From Pseudomonas gingeri (GTDB taxonomy: Bacteria; Pseudomonadota; Gammaproteobacteria; Pseudomonadales; Pseudomonadaceae): a stretch of 64,000 nt of DNA. A program made the position numbers and the translations under genes. The stretch spans positions 1 to 64,000 of the forward strand of contig NZ_JACAPR010000008.1 in the NCBI RefSeq assembly GCF_013385635.1, read 5' to 3'. Positions 58,175 through 64,000 of this stretch are shown in pieces (position 1 is the first letter of the stretch; the number at the start of each line of letters is the position of its first letter). The notes beneath the pieces were generated by a model. It worked only from the letters and a program-made list of their open reading frames with translations, was not told the DNA's origin and did not search any database.

Positions 58175-58504
58175 TTAAACCGGCATCTGCATGATGTCTT
58201 GATACGCCTGGACCAACTTGTTGCGTACCTGGGTCAAGGCCTGGAACGAAACGCTGGCTTTCTGCGAGGAAACCATCACATCGGTCAGGTCCACGCCGCT
58301 TTTACCGATCTCGAAGGCGTTCGCCAACTGGCCAGCGGCTTGCTGGGTGTCGTTGACCTTGCCGACGGCCTTGCCGAGCAGATCGGCAAAACTGCTACCG
58401 CCCATTTCCGGCGCCGCCACAGCCGACTTCGGCTGGGCCATGGCGTCCATCTGCATGGCCCGCATGTCCAACATCAATCGATTAAATTCAATACCCTGGC
58501 TCAT
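58175..58504 (-). CDS. fliE: Flagellar rod junction protein FliE
   Basis: This 109-residue helical FliE has the conserved [71 protein letters not shown]. It joins the MS ring to the rod. It is the first gene of fliEFGHIJ behind a sigma-54 site. Confidence 0.96.
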   Translation of the reverse strand: MSQGIEFNRLMLDMRAMQMDAMAQPKSAVAAPEMGGSSFADLLGKAVGKVNDTQQAAGQLANAFEIGKSGVDLTDVMVSSQKASVSFQALTQVRNKLVQAYQDIMQMPV

Positions 58505-58565
58505 GGACTACTCTCTCCGGCGACCTGCAATTTTTTGACACTCGTGCAGCGGTTAATGAGGTGTT

Positions 58566-58581
58566 AGCAACAAGGGTGCCA
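58566..58581 (-). promoter_or_regulatory. Sigma-54 promoter before fliE
   Basis: The - strand reads TGGCACCCTTGTTGCT, a perfect TGGCAC-N5-TTGCT consensus with GG and GC 10 bp apart. It lies 62 bp upstream of the fliE ATG, between fliE and fleR. Its activator is expected to be FleR, the next gene. Confidence 0.9.
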
Positions 58582-58601
58582 GCTCCTACAGGTAAATCGA
58601 C

Positions 58602-60005
58602 TCAACTGGCGAATAAATAAGCCTCGACGTCCATGCCGGCATCGCGCATCTGTGCCAGTTTGTAGCGCAGCGTACGCGGGCTGATACCCAGGCGCTCCGC
58701 AGCTTCCTTGCGACGCCCGCGCTCGGAGCGCAGGGTATCGATGATCATCTGGAATTCGCGTCGACGCAGGTCATCGCCCAGGGCACCGGCGGATTCGCCA
58801 GGCGCCACTTCGTTGGCAACCGCCTCGATCAGCGGAGCACGCATGGCCGGCAAGGGTGCACACCCCAACGGCCCGGCCAGACAGAAGTCCTCCGCCTGGA
58901 TCAACCCGCTCTGCTGCAAAATCAACGCACGCTGGATCGCATTGTCGAGTTCGCGGACATTGCCCGGCCAGGCATAACCGATCAGGCAAGCCTGGGCCTG
59001 GGGCGACAATCTAACGGCGGCATGCTTCATTTTTGCGCTGTGCTTGGCCAGCAGGCGTTCGGCCAGCGGCAGGATATCGGCGGTGCGCTCGCGCAACGGA
59101 CGCCAGGCCAGCGGAAATACCGACAGTCGATAATAGAGATCTTCGCGGAAGCGCCCCGCCGCCACCTCGCCGGCCAGATCACGGTTGGTGGTGGCAACCA
59201 CGCGGATATCCAGGGTAATCGGCTTGCGCCCCCCCACCCGCTCGACCTCGCGCTCCTGCAATACCCGCAACAGCTTGGCTTGCAGACCGAGGGGCATTTC
59301 GGAAATCTCGTCAAGCAGGATGGTCCCGCCGTCGGCTTGCTCGAACTTGCCCGCCTGGGCGGCGATGGCACCGGTAAACGAACCCTTCTCATGCCCGAAC
59401 AGGGTCGCCTCGAGCATATTGTCGGGGATCGCGGCACAGTTGATCGCCACGAACGGCTGATCGGCGCGATGGGATTGCTGGTGGATATAGCGCGCCAGCA
59501 CCTCCTTGCCGGTCCCCGACTCGCCGGAAATCAGCACGGTCGAATCACTGCGGGCCACACGTGCCGCCAGCTCCAGCAATTGCGCACTGGCCGGCTCGGC
59601 CGCGATCGGACCCTCGCTCTCCACCGCCCCCAACCGCCCCAGCGCATGACGTGCCACCAGGTCGAGCAACGCCTTGGGTTCGAAGGGCTTGACCAGATAG
59701 TCGGCGGCGCCCTGGCGCATGGCCTCCACGGCCCGCTCGACCGCGCCGTGCGCCGTCATCAGCAGCACCGGCAACAGTGGCTGGCGTGCTCGCAGCAGGC
59801 CGAGCAACTGGTGCCCGTCCATGCCCGGCATATTCACATCGCTGATCACCAGGCTGAACGACTCCTGCGCCACCGCCTCCAGGGCATCCTCGGCACAGGC
59901 GACCGCACGGAACTCATAACCCGCCAGCAGCAAGGTATCCGCCAGCGCTTCACGCAGCGCCCGATCGTCCTCGACCAAAAGAACCTTGATCATCCCAACC
60001 ATCAT
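58602..60005 (-). CDS. fleR: Sigma-54 dependent response regulator FleR
   Basis: This 467-residue NtrC-type activator has a receiver with Asp56 (VISDVNMPGMDG), an AAA+ domain with Walker A GESGTGKE, the sigma-54 contact loop written GSFTGA rather than GAFTGA, and a C-terminal Fis-type HTH (RRKEAAERLGISPRTLRYKL). The ATG at 60005 has GGAGG 4 bp upstream and overlaps the fleS stop; an ATG at 59993 is the shorter alternative. FleSR turns on class III flagellar genes. Confidence 0.94.
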   Translation of the reverse strand: MMVGMIKVLLVEDDRALREALADTLLLAGYEFRAVACAEDALEAVAQESFSLVISDVNMPGMDGHQLLGLLRARQPLLPVLLMTAHGAVERAVEAMRQGAADYLVKPFEPKALLDLVARHALGRLGAVESEGPIAAEPASAQLLELAARVARSDSTVLISGESGTGKEVLARYIHQQSHRADQPFVAINCAAIPDNMLEATLFGHEKGSFTGAIAAQAGKFEQADGGTILLDEISEMPLGLQAKLLRVLQEREVERVGGRKPITLDIRVVATTNRDLAGEVAAGRFREDLYYRLSVFPLAWRPLRERTADILPLAERLLAKHSAKMKHAAVRLSPQAQACLIGYAWPGNVRELDNAIQRALILQQSGLIQAEDFCLAGPLGCAPLPAMRAPLIEAVANEVAPGESAGALGDDLRRREFQMIIDTLRSERGRRKEAAERLGISPRTLRYKLAQMRDAGMDVEAYLFAS

Positions 60006-61213
60006 TGTGCCTCCATGGCGCCAGGAATCAGCGGCAGGCACAACATGGCGCAGGTGCCACGTCCCAGCCGTGAACGCAGTTGCATGTCGCCCTGGTGCGC
60101 CCGGGCAACAGCCTTGACCACGGTCAGGCCGAGGCCGGTCCCCGTGGTCTTGGTGGTAAAGAAGGGTTCACCAAGTCGCGCCAGCACTTCGGGCTCGATC
60201 CCGCTGCCGTTATCACTGACACTCAGGCGCAAGGTATTTCCCCGGCTGTACAGGTGCACCTTGAGGCGCACATCGCGACCGCTGGCCTGCATCGCATTTT
60301 CAATCAGGTTGAGCAGTGCTCCGACCAGGGTATCGCGATTGCACAGCAACTCACCGTCATGACTGTCGCACTGCCAACGGATCGCCACACCCTGCACATG
60401 GGTCTGGGCGGCACTCTGCAAGGCCTGCAACAACACCCTGGGCGCCAGGCGATCAGTCAGCGGCAGCTCGCCGCGGGCAAACACCAGCATGTCGCGGACC
60501 TGATGCTCCAGCTCATGCAGGCGCTCTTTCAGGCGCCCGGCGAAACGCTGCTGGGTTTCCACCGGCAAGGCCTGTTCGGTGAGATGACTGGCGTACAGCA
60601 GTGCGGCCGACAGCGGGGTGCGGATCTGATGGGCAAGGGAGGCGACCATCCGCCCCAGGGACGACAGCCGCTCATGGCGAGCCAACTGATCCTGGAGGCG
60701 ACGGGTTTCGGTCAGGTCATTGAGCAGCACCAGTTGCCCCGGCTCGCCTTCCAGCGAACGCGTGGCAATCGACAGGCGCCGCCCGTCCTTGAGAGAGATT
60801 TCATGACCGTCATCTTCACGGGGAGCAAAACAGCGGGCAATCACCTGGCGCCACAACTCACCTTCCAGCGGCAAGCCCAACAGCTCGCGGGCAGCGGGAT
60901 TGGCCTCGCTGACAAAGCCATGGGAGTCGATCACGATAACACCGCCAGGCAACAGATCCAGCAGGTTCTGCAGGCGATTGGCCAAGCGTTCCTTTTCCGC
61001 CAGTTCGGTCATGCGCTGGGCACTGACCACGGCCAACTCGCCCTTGAGCTCGGTGACCCGCGCCTCAAGCATGCTGTAGGAATCGGTGAGTTGCGTCGAC
61101 ATCTGGTTGAACAGGTCGAAGGCCTGCTCAAGACCCAGCCGGCTTGCCTGCTCTACGGACGACGGTTGTCCCGGGACTTCGGGGACAGGAGACATCTGGG
61201 CGGCTTGGGGCAT
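60002..61213 (-). CDS. fleS: Flagellar sensor kinase FleS
   Basis: This 403-residue soluble kinase has a coiled-coil N-terminal region, a PAS domain (about 85-170, LLDLLPGGVIVIDSHGFVSEANPAARELLG), an H-box with His195 (SLAHQIRTPLS) and an HATPase domain (NLIENAMQAS, DNGSGIEPE, GTGLGLTVVK). No membrane helices are seen. It phosphorylates FleR. Confidence 0.94.
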   Translation of the reverse strand: MPQAAQMSPVPEVPGQPSSVEQASRLGLEQAFDLFNQMSTQLTDSYSMLEARVTELKGELAVVSAQRMTELAEKERLANRLQNLLDLLPGGVIVIDSHGFVSEANPAARELLGLPLEGELWRQVIARCFAPREDDGHEISLKDGRRLSIATRSLEGEPGQLVLLNDLTETRRLQDQLARHERLSSLGRMVASLAHQIRTPLSAALLYASHLTEQALPVETQQRFAGRLKERLHELEHQVRDMLVFARGELPLTDRLAPRVLLQALQSAAQTHVQGVAIRWQCDSHDGELLCNRDTLVGALLNLIENAMQASGRDVRLKVHLYSRGNTLRLSVSDNGSGIEPEVLARLGEPFFTTKTTGTGLGLTVVKAVARAHQGDMQLRSRLGRGTCAMLCLPLIPGAMEAQ

Positions 61214-61266
61214 CGTGCTCTCTCGCTTGACTGACCGTCATTTAAACGGAACGTTGCGAGAGACTT

Positions 61267-61282
61267 AGCAATACCCGTGCCT
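61267..61282 (-). promoter_or_regulatory. Sigma-54 promoter before fleSR
   Basis: The - strand reads AGGCACGGGTATTGCT, matching the -24/-12 pattern with GG and GC 10 bp apart (first base differs). It lies 54 bp upstream of the fleS start and is adjacent to the fleQ transcript end. FleQ with RpoN is the known activator of fleSR in Pseudomonas. Confidence 0.8.
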
Positions 61283-61311
61283 AAAAAAAACCGCCCAGTT
61301 TTCAGCGGGTT
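61283..61311 (-). terminator. Possible terminator after fleQ
   Basis: On the - strand AACCCGC, a short loop and GGGCGG followed by eight T residues form a small stem with a strong U tract, 12 bp after the fleQ stop. The stem is only 4-6 bp, so strength is uncertain. It directly abuts the fleSR sigma-54 element. Confidence 0.5.
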
Positions 61312-61323
61312 GAAAAACAGGCG

Positions 61324-62799
61324 TCAATCATCCGCCTGCTCATCGCCTTCACGACGGCTCATGCCGTACTTGCGCATTTTCTCCACCAGGGTGGTCCGGC
61401 GGATACGCAGGCGCTCGGCAGCCCGAGCCACGATACCGTTGGCGTCGTCCAGCGCCTGCTGGATCAGCCCCTGTTCCAGGCCGCCAAGGTAGTCCTTGAG
61501 GTCCAGGCCCTCGGGCGGCAGCATCGCCGAAGTGCTGAAGTCCGGTGTATGGCCATTGATCGCCACGCGCTCTTCCAGATCGCTGCGCAGGCTGTCGACC
61601 ATCTGCTCGTCTTCATCGTCGACGTAACGGAATTTCTTCGGCAGCTCGACCACACCGATCACCCCATACGGGTGCATGATCGCCATGCGCTCCACCAGGT
61701 TGGCCAGCTCGCGAACGTTGCCCGGCCAGCCATGCCGGCAGAGGGACATGATCGCCGCCGAGTTGAAACGGATCGAACCACGCTTTTCGTGCTCCATGCG
61801 CGAGATCAGTTCGTTCATCAGCAACGGGATATCTTCGACCCGCTCGCGCAGCGGCGCCATTTCGATCGGGAAAACGTTCAGGCGGTAGTAGAGGTCTTCA
61901 CGGAAGCTGCCGACCTCGATCATGCTTTCGAGGTTCTTGTGGGTCGCGGCAATGATGCGCACATCAACGCTCTGGGTCTTGTTGCTGCCCACACGCTCGA
62001 AGGTACGTTCCTGCAGCACGCGCAGCAGCTTGACCTGCATCGGCAGCGGCATGTCGCCGATTTCGTCGAGGAACAGGGTACCGCCGTTGGCCAGCTCGAA
62101 ACGCCCGGCACGACTGGTGATGGCACCGGTGAAGGCGCCCTTCTCGTGGCCGAACAGCTCGCTTTCCAGCAGCTCCGCGGGAATCGCCCCGCAGTTGACC
62201 GGAACGAACGGCGCGTCGCGACGCTTGGAGTGATAGTGCAGGTTGCGCGCCACCACTTCCTTGCCGGTGCCCGACTCGCCGAGGATCAGCACGCTGGCGT
62301 CGGTATCGGCTACCTGCTGCATCATCTGGCGTACGTGCTGGATGGCACGGCTGGTGCCGACCAGGCTGCGGAACAGGTTCGGCTCGCGCTGACGACCACG
62401 CTCGCGGGCCTGGTCATACATCTCGCGATAGACCTGGGCACGGTGCAGGGAGTCGAGCAGCTTGCTGTAGCTGGGCGGCATTTCCAGGCTGGAAAGCACC
62501 CGGCGACGCAGGTCTTCGGGAAGGTCGGTGGAAGTATTTTCACCCAAAAGCAGAACCGGAAGGAACTCATCCCAGGTTCCGAGTGTCTTTAACAGGCCCG
62601 ATAGCCCCGACGGCGCATTGACTGTCCCGATCAGGACACAAAGCACCTCGCGGCTGGAAGTCAAAGAGTCGACCGCCTGTTGCCAGTCAAGACTGCCACA
62701 GGACAGATTTTCTTCGCCGAGAAAATTTAAAATCACCGCCAGGTCACGGCGGCGAACGCTATCGTCATCGATCAGCAGAATTTTGGTTTCACGCCACAT
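61324..62799 (-). CDS. fleQ: Master flagellar regulator FleQ
   Basis: This 491-residue enhancer-binding protein has a degenerate receiver (the usual phospho-Asp position reads CVLIGT with no Asp), an AAA+ domain with Walker A GESGTGKE (residues 174-181) and GAFTGA, and a C-terminal Fis-type HTH ([22 protein letters not shown]). The c-di-GMP contact motif LFRS is at residues 142-145, as in P. aeruginosa FleQ. It activates sigma-54 flagellar promoters and represses exopolysaccharide genes; FleN inhibits it. Confidence 0.97.
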   Translation of the reverse strand: MWRETKILLIDDDSVRRRDLAVILNFLGEENLSCGSLDWQQAVDSLTSSREVLCVLIGTVNAPSGLSGLLKTLGTWDEFLPVLLLGENTSTDLPEDLRRRVLSSLEMPPSYSKLLDSLHRAQVYREMYDQARERGRQREPNLFRSLVGTSRAIQHVRQMMQQVADTDASVLILGESGTGKEVVARNLHYHSKRRDAPFVPVNCGAIPAELLESELFGHEKGAFTGAITSRAGRFELANGGTLFLDEIGDMPLPMQVKLLRVLQERTFERVGSNKTQSVDVRIIAATHKNLESMIEVGSFREDLYYRLNVFPIEMAPLRERVEDIPLLMNELISRMEHEKRGSIRFNSAAIMSLCRHGWPGNVRELANLVERMAIMHPYGVIGVVELPKKFRYVDDEDEQMVDSLRSDLEERVAINGHTPDFSTSAMLPPEGLDLKDYLGGLEQGLIQQALDDANGIVARAAERLRIRRTTLVEKMRKYGMSRREGDEQADD

Positions 62800-62907
62800 G
62801 CAATAGCAACTTCCCTAGTCAACTCGATGCCCGGGATGGGTGGGCAAGCTAGACGCCCGAGGTGGGATATCACCTTCAAAGACGACTTGAACCTGAAAAA
62901 CAGCACT

Positions 62908-62936
62908 AGTTAAGTCAAAAATTCGTACGCAGTCAA
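62908..62936 (-). promoter_or_regulatory. Candidate sigma-70 promoter of fleQ
   Basis: On the - strand TTGACT (62936-62931), a 17-bp spacer and TTAACT (62913-62908) lie about 110 bp upstream of the fleQ start in the AT-rich gap to fliT (62800-62970). FleQ is known to be expressed from a sigma-70 promoter in Pseudomonas. No other gene is visible in the gap. Confidence 0.45.
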
Positions 62937-62970
62937 ATTTATGGCGCAATACGCTTCGATTAACCCTGCG

Positions 62971-63267
62971 TTAACCGAACAGATGGTAAACCTTTGCCGC
63001 GTTCTGTGCTTGCTGGATCTGTTGCATCTCGTCGACTATCGCCTGTCTTTCCGCCATCGCCGTTTCCAGCAACTCACGATAGACGTGCAGCAGCTCTTCC
63101 AGGCTGCTGCGCAAGGCGTCTTCATCCAGTGAAGCCTCGTTGAGCACGTCTTCCATGCAGGCACGACAGGCCAGGTCCAACTGGGCAATGCTTCCCCAGT
63201 CGCGCTCGGCCAAGGCCCTGACAAGGGCTTCGCGGGTATCCTGGATACGCTGCAGTACGAGGTTCAT
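62971..63267 (-). CDS. fliT: FliT-type flagellar chaperone
   Basis: This 98-residue helical protein (MNLVLQRIQDTREALVRALAERDW...) lies directly after fliS, 13 bp away, in the position of fliT. FliT proteins bind FliD and sometimes regulators. Sequence similarity in this family is low, so the name rests on size, helical content and location. The frame runs upstream into fliS, but the ATG at 63267 behind AAGGAG-like bases fits best. Confidence 0.8.
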   Translation of the reverse strand: MNLVLQRIQDTREALVRALAERDWGSIAQLDLACRACMEDVLNEASLDEDALRSSLEELLHVYRELLETAMAERQAIVDEMQQIQQAQNAAKVYHLFG

Positions 63268-63280
63268 GAAGATGGACTCC

Positions 63281-63676
63281 TTAAAACTGTGGACCCGGGG
63301 TGCCGATGGCGTCCCAGCCCTCTTTGACCGTGCTGAGCAGGCCTGAGACTTCATCCAGGATCTTCGGATCGGACTTGATATTGGCCTCGGCCAGACGCTT
63401 CATCATGTAGGTGTAGAGGCTATCCAGGTCAGCGAGCGCATCCGCCTGTTTCTCCAGATCCAGGCCTTCGCGCAAGCCGCCGACAATGCCGATGGCCTTG
63501 CCGATCGCCACGCCTTTGGCGGGAATATCCTTGCGCTCTATGGCGCCCTTGGCCTGTGCGATGCGATCCAGGCCACCCTCCATCAGCATTTGTACCAGGC
63601 GGTGAGGACTGGCCTCGGAAGTCTGTGCTTGAGCACCCACCTTCTGATATTGCCGAAGGGCTAGCATCGGGTTCAT
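63281..63676 (-). CDS. fliS: Flagellin chaperone FliS
   Basis: This 131-residue FliS (LALRQYQKVGAQAQTSEASPHRLVQMLMEGGLDRIAQAKGAIE, then DLDSLYTYMMKRLAEANI) binds flagellin before export. GAGG precedes the ATG. It follows fliD with a terminator and a possible promoter in between. Confidence 0.95.
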   Translation of the reverse strand: MNPMLALRQYQKVGAQAQTSEASPHRLVQMLMEGGLDRIAQAKGAIERKDIPAKGVAIGKAIGIVGGLREGLDLEKQADALADLDSLYTYMMKRLAEANIKSDPKILDEVSGLLSTVKEGWDAIGTPGPQF

Positions 63677-63715
63677 GTTCTACCTCGTCACAACTCAAGA
63701 GTTCGTATACCCAGT

Positions 63716-63742
63716 GTATCGCCTTTGAGTCAAAAAACTTTA
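63716..63742 (-). promoter_or_regulatory. Candidate FliA (sigma-28) promoter before fliS
   Basis: On the - strand TAAA (63742-63739), exactly 15 bp and GGCGATAC (63723-63716) match TAAA-N15-GCCGATAA at 10 of 12 positions. It lies 40 bp upstream of the fliS ATG. A TTGACT inside the spacer could instead be a sigma-70 -35 box with GTATAC downstream. Confidence 0.5.
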
Positions 63743-63753
63743 ACCCAAAAGGC

Positions 63754-63790
63754 AAAAACCCGGCGCGCGATAAAGCGTAGCCGGGTTTTT
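63754..63790 (-). terminator. Intrinsic terminator after fliD
   Basis: AAAAACCCGGC (63754-63764) pairs perfectly with GCCGGGTTTTT (63780-63790), giving an 11-bp arm with A and T tracts on both sides, so it can act in either direction. It lies 17 bp after the fliD stop on the - strand. Confidence 0.8.
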
Positions 63791-63806
63791 GGCGTCAGCC
63801 CGAGAA

Positions 63807-64000
63807 CTAGCTGGACTTCTGCGCGTTCAGGGAACTGAAGAACGAGGTGATACTGTTCGCCGTCGCCTTCATTTGCCCGACCAGCAGGTCCATGGCGTTG
63901 TATTTGGCGGTCAAGGTTGTCGTCAGGCTCTTGACCCGCGCGTCCAGTGCCGATTGTTGGCTCAACAGGCTCTTGGCCGTGCTCTGATAGCTGGTGTTGC
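63807..64000 (-). CDS. fliD: Flagellar filament cap protein FliD, C-terminal end (partial)
   Basis: Only the last 64 codons are in the window, ending in TAG (63809-63807). The fragment reads STAKSLLSQQSALDARVKSL and later TAKYNAMDLLVGQMKATANS, ending FFSSLNAQKSS, the conserved FliD C-terminal helix (TAKYNAMD and SFF are typical). FliD caps the filament and guides flagellin assembly. Confidence 0.9.
   Translation of the reverse strand, partial: NTSYQSTAKSLLSQQSALDARVKSLTTTLTAKYNAMDLLVGQMKATANSITSFFSSLNAQKSS

Noticed and set aside
56195..58567. Very long open frame (790 codons) on the + strand opposite fliF
   Set aside because: High-GC codon bias leaves the opposite strand free of stops; the product is His/Gln/Arg-rich with no domain, while fliF on the - strand is fully conserved.

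Overview
This is high-GC chromosomal DNA from a gammaproteobacterium. Gene content, gene order and the REP-type repeats (GTGGGAGCGGGCTTGCCCGC family) point to the Pseudomonas fluorescens complex. No rRNA or tRNA genes, CRISPR arrays, integrases or insertion sequences were seen. Almost every gene is intact and belongs to a known family.

Left part (1-18.9 kb), catabolism and transport, mostly + strand. An OprD-type porin end (1-124) is followed by a uronate cassette: uronate dehydrogenase, an SMP-30 lactonase and a DctP-DctQ-DctM TRAP transporter. A zinc metallopeptidase-like gene of looser base composition (5.1-6.1 kb), a DUF808 membrane protein and a TetR regulator come next. Then comes the glyoxylate/hydroxypyruvate operon gcl-hyi-glxR-ttuD-pykF (8.5-15.2 kb), divergent from a GlcG-like gene. 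Two identical TTGTATACAA palindromes lie in the divergent gap. Together these enzymes carry glyoxylate through tartronate semialdehyde and glycerate to pyruvate. A urea transporter, a voltage-gated-type K+ channel with a zinc ribbon tail and a periplasmic sulfate-binding protein follow.

Middle part (18.3-28.4 kb). An exported DUF5666-like protein and a small lipoprotein precede the complete cytochrome c maturation operon ccmABCDEFGHI (- strand, 26.3-19.4 kb). It includes the 58-codon ccmD, which is easily missed. Divergent from ccmA is a FliK-like gene overlapping a stand-alone copy of the FlhB C-terminal domain.

Right part (28.5-64 kb), one long - strand flagellar and chemotaxis region. In transcription order from the right edge it holds fliD (partial), fliS, fliT; fleQ; fleS-fleR; fliE-F-G-H-I-J; hsbA-hsbR-hptB; fliK; fliL-M-N-O-P-Q-R-flhB; flhA-flhF-(34-codon ORF)-fleN-fliA; cheY-cheZ-cheA-cheB-motC-motD; a ParA-like ATPase (ParC type), a CheW-domain protein (ParP type), cheW and a DUF2802 protein. 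Sigma-54 type -24/-12 elements are visible before fleS, fliE, fliK, fliL and flhA, and a FliA-like site before fliS. This matches the FleQ > FleSR > FliA hierarchy known in Pseudomonas.

The less expected items are the small ORF between flhF and fleN, four copies of an acidic ITDxEFExLLDxLHGKG motif in the CheA linker next to ParC/ParP-type genes, the FliK-like/FlhB-tail pair, the twin operators at gcl, a 49-bp tandem repeat before ttuD, and the M35-like peptidase gene. No wholly unknown multi-gene system was found.
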